This document shows positions 43,078 to 54,391 of a stretch of DNA of 64,000 bases, in pieces. The DNA is taken from the NCBI GenBank assembly GCA_039545355.1, contig BCJJ01000002.1, positions 1,397,518 through 1,461,517 of the forward strand, read 5' to 3'. The DNA is from Trichosporon coremiiforme (lineage: Eukaryota > Basidiomycota > Tremellomycetes > Trichosporonales > Trichosporonaceae). Below the pieces are notes generated by a model that did not search any database, was not told the DNA's origin, and saw only the letters and a list, made by a program, of their open reading frames with translations. Position 1 is the stretch's first letter. Every line of letters begins with the position of its first letter. The translations under genes were made by a program, and so were the position numbers.

Positions 43078-45182
43078 GGACATAGATGCAATGGGGTTTC
43101 TGGATTTTTGGATCAATGAGTCCTTCTTTGTTGCTGTCAAGAGCGGCGTGCATGAGCCTTGGTCGCCCCGTGTCATCAGGAGCAAGTGCGCCGCCGCAGA
43201 TGCCGAGAGCCCTCCAGTGTTCCGGCGGGGAAGGTCGCAAGCGGCCAATTGCGGCTCAACCGCAAGCGATTCGATATGAGTGCCGGCGGCATCGCGGCAA
43301 TGTGACAAAGACGGGGGCAACAACAGTTAACGGTGGGGACAGGGGTGTCTCGAGCGATTTTCCGTTCATGGTGGCTGAGTGATCTGAGGTTTACCTCGTC
43401 AAAATCGGTACGCCTTGCCTGGCTAGCCTGGATGTGGATGCGCGCCGGCTTTCGGAACAGGCGAGGATGCAGGGGTCGTTTAGTAACCGGTGCTGTATGG
43501 CGCAGCAATGGGCCGACATGGCCGACATCGGCATGCCGCGATGCCGCAGGCACCTGGGTGTAAGTGCCGCCAATACCGCCAGTACCGCCGGCGCGGAATT
43601 GCTTCCCCACCTGGCAAGTGTGAAGGGTGTGAAAGTGTGTGCGGCAGTCGCGGTAGTTTGCGGCATCTCGAGCGGCTTGAATCTCTCTCTCAAGCTCTCA
43701 AGCTTTGTGATTTCCAGGGTGTGACCTTTGGCACCCCTCGTGCCCCTCGGTAACTCAGAGTGGGGGAGGTGGGTAGTGATATTGGAAGGGTATGGGAGTG
43801 TGAGGTGTACGGGCGCCATGCCCTCTCACCCTCATGCCCTCAAGGGGAGACCCCGAGGCACACAAGGCGTGCGATATAGTCGCCGATACTTCGGGGCGAG
43901 CACCCAGCTGTCAGGGTTGAATTGGTGATGAGCGTGCCGCGATTCGAATTGCTTTCGTGGGCGATTAGTATTTGGTTGCGGTGGTCCATGCGGAGGCCAA
44001 TTGACCGCGATTCGATACAGCGAAAAGTCAGTTCAGGCTGTTCAGCTCCTATCTGTGATCTGACCTGGTGGAGGCTGGCGTCGCGGCCAGGCCCACCTGG
44101 CCCACCAGATCCGGCAGGTTGCAAGGCGCATTGTCGGGTCGTAGAGGCAGCGCCAGCCCGAGCGCGCCCAGTTTCAGATTGATAAAACCAAGCTTTGACC
44201 GGGTGCTGGTAGACGATAGCGTATGGTGTGGGCATCACCGCTCGCCCGGTGAGCGGCTTCCGCACTTTACCGGATAGCATGCAGAGAAATACTGGAAGCA
44301 GCAAGGCACAGCAGCAGCACGTCGGGATTGACAGGACGGGTGTGACCCCCGAATGTGATGGGCACGCCGTGGTCGGTCCATGGTTGCGGGTTGCGGCCCG
44401 GCGGCATCGCGTCAGTGAGCACTAACGATCGCCATACCGCGTCCCCTTTCGCGTCTCCCTGCAAACTCTAAGGTCGGTCAGGTCCGATCGCGCACCAGTC
44501 ACTTCTCTTTGGTGGAGGTGCAGCATCTCAAGGCATTAGGTACGCGAGGAGGGCAGCGCCTTCTGCCGAAACGGCGACAAAGACTTGGACAAGCCGTCGT
44601 GCACGAGGCTTGCAGACCATGCACTCGATAAAACAGGAGTCAATGCATCGGGAGCACAGACAGAGAGGAGTGCCTCCGACCAGGCAGCGACGGTGCGCGA
44701 GGGGCTCAGAAGGTCAGATGCCACGGGGACATTAGAAAAACTTGCGGCGGTGACGGTGAGCGTGTACGGTGGGTGGTGTTTTCGAAGGCGGCACTATGGA
44801 TTCGAAAACGGATGTCGAAGGGGTGGATTCCTTGGGCGGTGGTTGGCGCTTAGCGAATCGAGTCTTTTACCGGTTACTTCCGTCCCTGACGTCTCTCCCA
44901 GCTCGCCCAGCTCGCACAGCTCTCACACCCTTAGACTCGCAACGCTACCGCCGGGTAACTCACTCAGCCTGTCTGGCCACCACCCAACTTATTCACGGCC
45001 ACATACATAGACCGCACGCTCATCTCACCCAGCAAACCTTCATCCTTCATCCTCCATCCCGTCACATCCCTCTGTCCCTCACATCAGCGAATACCGCGAC
45101 CTCACCGTCAACAACCACCCGCTCGCTACATACCTCCTTAGACCGCTAGACAGCTCCCCCACCTCATTCCCCCACGATCAAC
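43078..45182. other. Gap without a supported gene; upstream region of aspartate aminotransferase
   Basis: 2.1 kb. No family-like frame. The last 300 bases are pyrimidine-rich (CTCACCCAGC, CCTCCATCCCG) and probably the aminotransferase leader. Confidence 0.45.
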
Positions 45183-47092
45183 ATGAGTGAGTGGAGCTCG
45201 CGCGACGACATCCAGCGGCAAGACTGACCATTCCAGCTTTCACGAATTTCTGGGCCAAGGTCCCCCAGGGGTGAGTTTCTCCTTCATCATCCGAGTCGCC
45301 TTCGCTGACAATCACAGCCCCGCCGACCCCGTTCTTGGTAAGTGTCGCGCGACAAGGAGCTGCAGCCTTCCTCGCAAGCGCCATAACCATTGCCCATATC
45401 GGCCATCCCCGCACCCCCCACCCAAACAGCACACAGCGCCCATCCGCGCGGAATCTGCACTCGACTCGACAGAATGCTGACGTAGCAGGTGTCACTGAGG
45501 CGTTCAAGCGGGATCCCAGCGACCACAAGATCAACGTCGGCGTCGGTAAGTCTAGATTGATGCTGCACGGTGGCGCCGCTAGTGCAGGAAATTCCCAACA
45601 TTACCTCACTACGGTCGCCGCCGTTGCCGCCGGCCCAAGTGTCATGCACTGACCTCGTGCTCTCCGTTTTGCGATCTGTTCCGATGCGTCATTCCCACCT
45701 TCCATGAAACAGGTGCCTACGTAAGTTACCGGCTGCAACCGTGCTGCAACCGTGCATGCATCTCCGAGAGTATGCGCTGACCGTTCCAGCGTGATGAGGA
45801 CGGCAAGCCCTATGTGCTCGACTCGGTCCGCAAGGCCGAGGACATCCTCCACCAGAAGAAGTCCGACAAGGAGTACCTCCCCATCACTGTGAGCTGACTC
45901 GAGCTAAGCGTTGTACGAAGATAGCTGACATCACAGGGTCTCGCCCAGTTCCTCGTTCTCGCCTCCGAGCTCGCATACGGCAAGGACAGCAAGCCTCTCC
46001 AGGAGGGTCGCGTGAGTAGCCTTAGTGCGCCCCCGGATTTTGCCGGCGGATACAGCGCGTCGCAGTGTGTGTGTGTCCGCGCCGATCCGCCGTCTAGTCC
46101 CGGAGTGTTGTTTGTTCGTGTGCGTGTGTGCCTGACCGTCTCCGCAGATTGCCGTCGTCCAGTCCATCTCGGGCACCGGTGCGCTCCGCATCGGCTTCGA
46201 GTTCATCAGGCAGTTCTACCCCGGCCCCAAGAACCTGTACCTCCCCCAGCCTACTTGGGGCGCGCACGCCAGCGTCGTCGAGGCCTCGGGCCTGACTGTC
46301 AAGCGCTACCGCTACTTTGACTCGAAGACCATCGGCCTCGACTTCGAGGGCATGAAAGAGGACATTGAGGCGGCCGAGGACGGATCCATCTTCCTCCTGC
46401 ACGCCTGCGCGCAGAACCCCACCGGTGTCGACCCGACCCAGGAGCAGTGGAGGGAGATCTCGGACATCATTAAGCGCAAGCACCACCTCGCCTTCTTCGA
46501 CATGGCGTACCAGGGTTTCGCTTCCGGTGACGTCGACCGCGACGCTTACGCCGTGCGCTACTTCGTCGAGCAGGGCCACCAGATCATGCTCGCTCAGTCC
46601 TTCGCCAAGAACCTCGGCCTCTACGGCGAGCGTGCCGGCACCTTCTCGATGGTCTGCGCGTCGGTCGACGAGAAGGACCGTGTCTTGTCGCAGCTGAAGC
46701 GCGTCATCCGCCCCCTCTACTCGTCGCCCCCGCTGCACCCCGCGCAGCTCGTCACTGTCATCCTCTCGAACCCCGAACTGTACGCCGAGTGGCTGACCGA
46801 GGTGAAGAAGATGTCGGACCGCATCAACGCCATGCGCGAGCGGCTGTACGACCTGCTCGTCGAGAACCAGACCCCCGGCGAGTGGGGCCACATCAAGAAG
46901 CAGATTGGCATGTTCTCGTACACCGGTCTGACCCCGGAACAGGTTGACGCGATGGCCAAGTACGCGCACATCTACATGACGCGCGACGGTCGTATCTCGA
47001 TGGCAGGCCTCAATGAGCACAACATCAAGTACTTTGCCGACGCTATGAGCAAAGCCGTTAAGGGCGAGCTGGGCTTGAAGTCGAGCATGTAA
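45183..47092 (+). CDS. Aspartate aminotransferase, cytosolic type
   Basis: Eight exons: join(45183..45186, 45237..45270, 45318..45337, 45489..45545, 45713..45720, 45790..45888, 45937..46011, 46148..47092), 413 residues. The first coding exon is 4 nt (ATG A) and exon 5 is 8 nt, giving [40 protein letters not shown] and [18 protein letters not shown], a perfect family match. PLP-site features: [34 protein letters not shown], and the Schiff-base lysine in [14 protein letters not shown] (about residue 252). The C-terminus is [20 protein letters not shown]. The enzyme interconverts aspartate + 2-oxoglutarate and oxaloacetate + glutamate. No mitochondrial presequence is present, so it is cytosolic or peroxisomal; there is no SKL. 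Confidence 0.96.
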
Positions 47093-47389
47093 GGATGTTG
47101 TAGACTCGGAGACCGTGTACGAAGTAGAAGGACGTAGACTTCACAGTTGAAGTCGACTGTGTAATAATGTAGACATAGTACAGTAATTCAGAGGTGCGCG
47201 AGATGGACACTTTAGACGCTGCCGCAAAGTTTTGCTGCTAGCTTGCTGCATACGATCTGTCTGAACCTTGCGATCTCGTCAGCATGACCAGCATGCATCA
47301 CCCGTCATGACGCCTCGCCGGAGGCAGTTGCCACGCGCGTTACCCTGAAGGATGCATTTGAGCCAGCCAGCGCGCGTCTGCCCAGTGCG

Positions 47390-47395
47390 ACGCGT
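47390..47395 (+). promoter_or_regulatory. MluI cell-cycle box 1 upstream of MCM4
   Basis: ACGCGT 109 bases upstream of the MCM4 ATG. MBF-type factors bind this site in G1/S genes. Confidence 0.6.
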
Positions 47396-47417
47396 CCAGC
47401 CTTCTGCTTCCGCTCGA

Positions 47418-47423
47418 ACGCGT
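47418..47423 (+). promoter_or_regulatory. MluI cell-cycle box 2 upstream of MCM4
   Basis: Second ACGCGT, 81 bases upstream of the ATG and 28 bases from the first. Paired boxes in front of a replication gene fit G1/S control. Confidence 0.6.
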
Positions 47424-47498
47424 CTTGATTCCCTGCTCATCTTCTCGTTCGTCCCAGCCCAATCGTTTCCCTCCCTCCACCACTCCACCGCAACAACA

Positions 47499-50400
47499 AT
47501 GTCGACTCCCAGAGGATCAGGACGGGGGATGCGATCCTCCTCCCCTCCTGCACTGGACTGGCCTACGTCCAGTGTTGGCGGCACACCCCGGCCGGCGTCC
47601 AGCGTCGGCGGCCGTACGCCCCGTGCGTCCGCCATCCGCCGTGAGGGCAATGCAAGTGAGTAGGCGCCGCAATTTCTCGCCATGGATCACAACAACAACA
47701 ATGTTGAACAACAAAGCTAACACCTAGTTCCCGCGTCGTCTTCCCCGTTGCATTTTCTGTCTGACGGGCCTGCGCCCAGCTCGTCGCGCGTCAGCCACCT
47801 GCGCTCCGACGAGCCACTGTTCTTCCCCGCCTCGGGCGGCTCGACGCCCCGCCGCCAGCGCCGCGGAGATATCCACTCGTCGTTCCCCATGTCCTCGCCC
47901 TCGCTGGCGCGGTACGCCGACCGGAACGCGCGGCCGCTCGTGCCGTCGTCGCCTGGCGCCTCGGACGCCGCAACGCCGCATGCTACCTCTGCTGCCGCCA
48001 TGTCGGCCGCGGACATCCCGACAGGCCAGGAGGCGGGCGGCGAGGACAACCTCGTCGAGAAGTACATTTGGGGCACGACGATCTCGCTTCAGGAGAGCAT
48101 GAACTTGTTCCGCGACTTCCTGCACGGGTTCAAGCCCAAGTACCGCGCCAAGTACAACCAGGCGCAGGCCAAAGCCATCACGGACGCCGGCGGCATCGCC
48201 CCGTCCCCCATGCCGCTGTACGACAACCTCTCGACGCGCGACGCCGACAAGCCCCTGTATGAGGGCTACCTTGCGACGATGCGCCAGACCGGCCAGACGA
48301 ACCTGAACCTTGACGCGCTCAACCTGCTCGCGTACCCGCCCACGAAGAAGCTGTACCACCAGCTCGTCAACTTCCCGCAGGAGATGGTGCCGATCATGGA
48401 CCAGGTGCTGCGCGACGTCATGATCGAGATGGCCGAGGAGGAGCTGCAGGACGCTGTCAACAAGCAGGCCGAGGGTCTGATTTCCGATCTCGAGCTGCAC
48501 GTCGTCGAGAACGAGGTGCAGGACATTGAGACCCGCGTTTACCGCGTCCGCCCCTTCGGCGGCGAGAAGACGGTCAACATGCGCGACCTGAACCCGGGAG
48601 ACACGGACAAGCTCGTCAGCATCAAGGGCATGGTCATTCGTGCGACGCCCATCGTGCCCGAGATGACGGTCGCGTTCTTCCGCTGCCACGTGTGCCAGCA
48701 CACGGTGCAGGTCGAGATCGACCGCGGACGCATCGATGAGCCCGACCGCTGCCCGCGCGACGTGTGCGGTTCCAAGGGCACGATGGTCCTCGTCCACAAC
48801 CGCTCTGAGTTCACCGACAAGCAGGTGGTGCGTCTGCAGGAGACGCCTGACGTCGTCCCCGACGGACAGACGCCGCACACTGTCTCGCTGTGCGTGTACG
48901 ACGAGCTCGTCGACCTTGTTAAGCCCGGTGACCGCGTGCTGGTCACGGGTATCTTCCGCTCGATGCCTGTCCGCGTGAACCCGCGACAGCGCAGCATCAA
49001 GTCGCTGTTCAAGACGTACCTCGACGTCGTGCACGTGAAGCGCACCAACGTCGGGCGCATGGGTTTTGACCCCTCGACGCGCGACGGCGAGGGCAAGCCG
49101 CCCGGCGTCGGTGTCGGTGGCGAGGACGACGAGGAGGAGGTCCTGCAGGGCAGCATGCGTGCCGAGGATACGATGGAGCAGGACACGGACACGCCCGACT
49201 TGGGTCTCTCCGCGTCGGCCGAGATGGAGAAGAAGCTGCTCGAGCTCTCGCGCCACCCGGACATCTACGACATGCTCGCGCGCTCAATGGCGCCGTCGAT
49301 CTACGAGATGGAGGACGTGAAGAAGGGTATCCTCCTGCAGATGTTCGGTGGCACGAACAAGTCCATCGCGCGAGGAGGCGGTGGCGGTGGACCCCGCTAC
49401 CGTGGCGACATCAACGTGCTCATGGTCGGTGACCCGGGTACGTCCAAATCGCAGATCCTGCAGTACGTGCACAAGATCGCACCTCGCGGCGTGTACACCT
49501 CCGGTAAGGGTTCCTCGGCCGTCGGTCTCACGGCGTATGTCACGCGCGACCCGGACTCGAAGCAGCTTGTTCTCGAGTCTGGCGCGCTCGTGCTCTCTGA
49601 CGGCGGTGTGTGCTGCATCGACGAGTTTGACAAGATGTCGGACGCTACGCGCTCCGTGCTCCACGAAGTCATGGAGCAGCAGACCGTCTCGATCGCGAAG
49701 GCGGGCATCATCACGACATTGAATGCGCGCACCTCGATTCTGGCTGCCGCGAACCCTGTTGGCTCAAAGTACAACCCGAAGCTGCCGATCCCGGCCAACA
49801 TCGACCTGCCACCTACGCTCATCTCTCGTTTCGACCTGCTCTACCTCGTCCTCGACAAGGTGGATGAGATGAACGACCGGCGCCTCGCCGCGCACCTCGT
49901 CGGCCTGTACCTCGAGGACCGCCCCGACACGGGCGGCCAGGACATTCTCCCCACCGACGTTCTCACCGCCTATATCACCTACGCGCGCGCCAAGGTGAAC
50001 CCGGTCCTGACCGAATCAGCGTCCAACGCGCTCGTGCAGGCGTACGTCGAGATGCGCAAGGTGGGCGAGGACGCTCGTGCTGCCGAGCGCCGCATCACGG
50101 CGACGACGCGACAGCTCGAGTCCATGATCCGTCTCTCGGAGGCGCACGCACGGATGCGCTTCTCCGACACGGTCGACCTCGAGGACGTCGCCGAGGCGAA
50201 CCGGCTGATCAAGTCTGCGCTCCGCGAGTCAGCCACGGACCCGCTCACGGGTCAGATCGACCTTGACCTGATCACGACGGGTGCGGGGCAGACGGCACGC
50301 CGCGTGCGTGCCGATCTGAAGCGGGAGATCCTGGGTCTCGTCGACGCCGCCGGCCGCACCGGCCTGAAATGGAACGCGGCAATCAAGGCGCTCGAGAACC

Positions 50401-50522
50401 AGAGCAGTGTCCCCGTCGACCACGCCGAGTTTGCAGACGTCGTCAAGGGGCTCTGCGACGAGGGCGTGCTCAAGGTCGTGGGCGAGAAGGACCGGAGGAC
50501 GATCAGGAAGCTCGCGGACTAA
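47499..50522 (+). CDS. MCM4: DNA replication licensing factor Mcm4 (Cdc54)
   Basis: Two exons: join(47499..47655, 47728..50522), 983 residues. The N-terminal 150 residues are Ser/Thr/Pro/Arg-rich with many SP/TP sites, the DDK/CDK target region of Mcm4. The zinc finger is CHVC...CPRDVC (about 372-395). AAA+ core: Walker A GDPGTSKSQ (about 620), Walker B CCIDEFDKMSD (about 680), and arginine finger LISRFDLLYLVLD (about 750). The TYARAKVNPVLT and winged-helix tail (VPVDHAEFADVVKGLCDEGV) are as in Mcm4. It is a subunit of the Mcm2-7 helicase. A 510-codon minus-strand frame covers the first half of this gene but is only a GC-codon shadow. Confidence 0.97.
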
Positions 50523-51890
50523 GTTGCGGGGCGGAGAGCGAGGCAACTACGAAGCAGGAGCACCAAGAGGTCATGCATGAACGTAGGAAGGTTAGGATAT
50601 TTGTAACACTTGATAAGATGCCACCGTTTATAGTACTACAAACGCAAGCACACAAGCACACGCGGAGATAACATGGAGAGGAAGACGGGACACACGCATA
50701 GGATCGGGGCTATAGACGTGCTACAAGAATAATAAACAAAATGATGCAAATTCGCGAGAATGAGCTAACCATTAAATATTATACAACCTTCCGGATTGAA
50801 GGCTGGAATTCGCCTGTCAGAATCCGAACAGCGTTTGCGTAACATGAGCTAAACCACCGCAGCGGATTGTCAGGGGAGAGCATGCAGAGCACGCAAGGCG
50901 GAGAATGACGGGGACAGACACGTTGAGACGTTCGAAAGATGAACTAGCTGGAAGAGGACAGCCAGAGCCCAGGGGGCTGGGCCAAACGCTTGGGGCGCAA
51001 TCCGTACTTCGTCGCATGTGCTTCCTCGATCCTCGAGTTCTGAGCAGCCGGCATGGCCGGCCCTGAGGAGAACCGAGCTGCCGAGCTGGCCGTCTAACCC
51101 GCTGAGTAACGGGAAACGCCTTCTCATGGCCCTCTCCCATCACTTTGCATTAGCTGCATTGCTGATACACGCTAGACATCTAGAACGGTCTTCTGAAGAG
51201 ATATGAGACAGCGTGATGAAGAGGACATGTCATCTGACCGCTGGCCAGATGTGTCGTAGTATCCATCCCCGAGTAAGAGATTCAGCATTCAGTAATCAGT
51301 AATCAGCAATCAGCAATCTGTAATCAGCAAGCAGCAAGCAGTATAATAGGCAGAGGGAGGATAAGCCGAAGATTAATTGCATGAAGTAATCGGGCCCGAT
51401 TAGGTCACCCAATACACCCAGAGAGAGGGCGAGATCGCGCGAGATGACCGCGCAGACGGCCTTCCTTCTCCGTTTCATACCTTGCTGGCTGACCCAGGCT
51501 GACCGGCAAGGGCCCTGTCGGGTAATAACCGGAATGTCCCCTGGAGGACGCCGACGGGCAGACCTTGTACCTTCTTTCTGGGCGCGCCACGCGCTGACCC
51601 ATGACCCATGCCGTGGGTGCGCCTCGGCGTCAGCGACTATGACGCCTCCCCTCGGCGCCTCGGCATGGACAAGACCAAAGACCATAAACCCACAGACCAA
51701 AGATCAAAGAACGTCAGTCCCAATAAACAACAGCCCAGCCTCAGCCTTCCGCTCCTCCTTCGCGCGTTCCCCGGATACATCGCACACCCTTCCCCGGGTC
51801 GTCCCCACATATCCCACTCACTCACTTCACCTGCCTTTCCACCATTCCTCTCTCTCCTTCACCTCCATCAGCAACAGCGACACCGACACC
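50523..51890. other. Intergenic region
   Basis: 1.4 kb between MCM4 and the aldehyde dehydrogenase. Apart from a small tandem repeat at 51281-51342, I see no gene. The last 200 bases are pyrimidine-rich (leader of the next gene). Confidence 0.45.
51281..51342 (+). repeat. Heptanucleotide repeat (ATCAGTA/ATCAGCA)n
   Basis: About eight imperfect copies of an ATCAGCA-like unit. Confidence 0.75.
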
Positions 51891-54143
51891 ATGTCCGTCC
51901 CCGAGTACACCGAGACGCCGCTCGATGAGATCGACCTGGTGCGTATTCCCCTCTGTCTTCGCCGCTCGACGCCGTGAGCTGCGGCATGGCACTGGGCAAT
52001 CCCCTCCCTCTGCCATCACCACTGCGGTCCTTGTCTGCAACCATGTTCCACGCACATGCCCGCAACGCAGAGCAGGCTTGGCGGCGTGTCCCTCTCTCTG
52101 GCACTCAGTTGGCGCACCCCTACTGGCGCTTCGCCGCCCGCTACGCAGACCCCTTTGCTAACTGTCAGACCTACGACCGCCTGAACGCGACGTTCCACTC
52201 GTTCAAGACGCTCCCCATCGAGTACCGTCTATACAACCTGAAGCAGCTCGCGTTCCTGATCCAGGACAATATCGAGGCCATCTACGCTGCCCTCCACAAG
52301 GACCTGAGCAAGGAGCCGTTCGACATTGACGTCGGAGATGTGAGTAACCCTCGACCGCAGAGTGGTCAGCCTGGAGGCCGCAGTGCATTCGTGACCTTCC
52401 TAGCTCCAGAACTAGCACCGCGGACCGGCTACCGGACCGCTAAGCTTGATCAGCTCTAGCTGTGAACGTGCTGGTGACTCAGCCTGCGCCCTTGCCTGGC
52501 TGTCTCATCGTCAGCTACGCCTGAGGGGGCCTAGCCAGAGTGCACTCTGACGATGCCTTGCGCCCTTCTTCACATTCACGTCGCTAACCGCAGGTCTGGC
52601 CCATCCTCAACGAGATCGAGCTCGCCGTCCGCCGCCTCCCCGAGTGGATGGCCGACGAGAAGGCGACGCGCGACTCCGTCCCCGCCTTCAAGCTGTCGCG
52701 CCCCCACGTCCGTCGCCAGCCCAAGGGTGTCTCTCTGGTGAGTGACTTCTAGCTGCGGTCTTTGCGAGGTGTACAGCTGACATTCCAGATCATCGGCGCT
52801 TGGAACTACCCCTTCCAGCTGACGCTCTCGCCCCTCGTCGGCGCCATCGCCGCCGGCTGCCCCGCGATCATCAAGTGCTCCGAGCACTCGCCCGCCTCTG
52901 CCGCGCTCGTCGCTGAGCTCCTCCCCCGCTACCTCGACCCCGAGGGCTACGCCGTAGTGAACGGCGCCGTCCCTCAGTCGACTGCGCTCCTGAAGAAGCG
53001 CTGGGGCCACATTCTCTACACCGGTAACGGTGCCGTCGGCAAGATTGTCGCGGGCGCCGCCGCCAAGACCCTCACGCCGACCACGCTCGAGCTCGGCGGC
53101 AAGTCGCCCACCATCGTTGCGCCCGACGCAAACGTCACTATGATCGCGCGCCGCATGATGAGCATCAAGCAGCTCAACATCGGTCAAATGTGCGGTAAGT
53201 AGCTGCTTGTAGGGGCCCGTGTAGCTAATCCCAGTCTCTCCCGACTACGTCCTCTGCGCCAAGGAGAAGGTTGACGAGCTCGTCGCCGCGCTCACCAAGA
53301 CGTAAGCTGCCTCTAGCGCGCTGAGCTGACCCCAGTCTCGACGAGTTCTACCCCAAGGGCTCTGAGCGCTCGCTCATCGGCAAGCACGGCCAGGCTGCCG
53401 CGTTCCGTAACGCCAACGACTACGACCGCATTGAGGGCGTCATCGACGAGGCGCAGAAGGGCGGCAAGCTCATCTACCGCGGTGAGGAGGACAAGGCCAA
53501 CCGCCGCATGGGTATCTCGCTTGTACGCCTGAACAAGGACGGTGCCGGTGAGACGGGTATCCTCGTCGAGGACGAGATCTGGGGCCCTGTGCTTCCCATC
53601 ATTCCCGTCGACGACGTCGACGCCGCCATCGAGTACGTCAACGCGCGTCCCACCCCTCTCGCCCTCTACGTCTGCTCGGCGTCTCGCGCGACGTTCGACA
53701 AGGTCATCTCCCGCACGCTCTCTGGATCCGCGATCTGGAACGACTTCTCCTTCGCCCCCGTCGTGCGCACCCTTCCCTTTGGCGGTGTCGGCGAGTCGGG
53801 CTGGGGCTCGTACCACGGCGAGAACGGCTTCCTCGCCTTCTCGCACCGCAAGGCCGTGCTCGAGATGCCCGGCTGGATGGAGATTGCCCAGAAGTCGCGC
53901 TACCCCAACAACTACGTCGAGGGCACGCCCAAGCGCATGAAGATGGTCATGACGGCGCGTCTCGGCTTCTCCCGCCCCGTCAGCGTCGAGCACGAGCGCC
54001 GCGCGATCGAGCGCCGCAAAAACCGCCGCACCTTCTACCTCGGCGTCCTCCTTGTGCTCATTGGCGCGGCCGCTGGTCTCGGCGGACGCCGCATCGCTAC
54101 TTTTCTCGGAGGACTCAAAGCCAAGCTTGGTCTGGGTCTCTAG
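51891..54143 (+). CDS. Tail-anchored fatty aldehyde dehydrogenase
   Basis: Six exons: join(51891..51938, 52169..52339, 52594..52737, 52789..53194, 53235..53301, 53336..54143), 547 residues. The first two introns (230 and 254 nt) are long for this window. Class 3 ALDH features: PKGVSLIIGAWNYPFQLTL, KCSEHSPASAAL, catalytic Glu in LELGGKSPTIV (about 221), catalytic Cys in LNIGQMCVSPDYVLC (about 256), then EDEIWGPVLPI and LPFGGVGESGWGSYHGENGF. A C-terminal helix TFYLGVLLVLIGAAAGLGG, after a basic ERRKNRRT stretch, should anchor it to ER or another membrane, as in mammalian ALDH3A2 and yeast Hfd1. It oxidises long-chain aldehydes to fatty acids (sphingolipid and alkane breakdown). Confidence 0.93.
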
Positions 54144-54391
54144 GCCCGACATGTGTTATCCATGAGTAATACGTTCAAGTAGTCAAGTAGTCAAGTAGTC
54201 AAAGTGTGTCCCTCGTTTCTTGGTTTCACCCGATGTAATCTTTTCCGCAAACTTCTGAAACTCGTGCACAATCAAAATACTGGATACATGCTGCCCATTT
54301 GTCTACTGCTCAGGATGCTGATGCTCAGGCGTCTACTGCTCAGTGTGCTCCTCGTCCTTCTGCTGATTGGGCGACCGCGTCACTTCTTCTG

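Larger units (their letters stand above)
47093..47498. promoter_or_regulatory. Intergenic: AAT 3' UTR and MCM4 promoter
   Basis: 406 bases holding two ACGCGT boxes plus a related ACGCGCGT at about 47333, close to the MCM4 start. Confidence 0.5.

Noticed and set aside
47724..49256. 510-codon minus-strand frame
   Set aside because: It lies wholly over MCM4, whose plus-strand protein matches the family end to end; the minus frame is Val/Leu/Arg/His-rich, typical of an antisense shadow of GC-rich codons.
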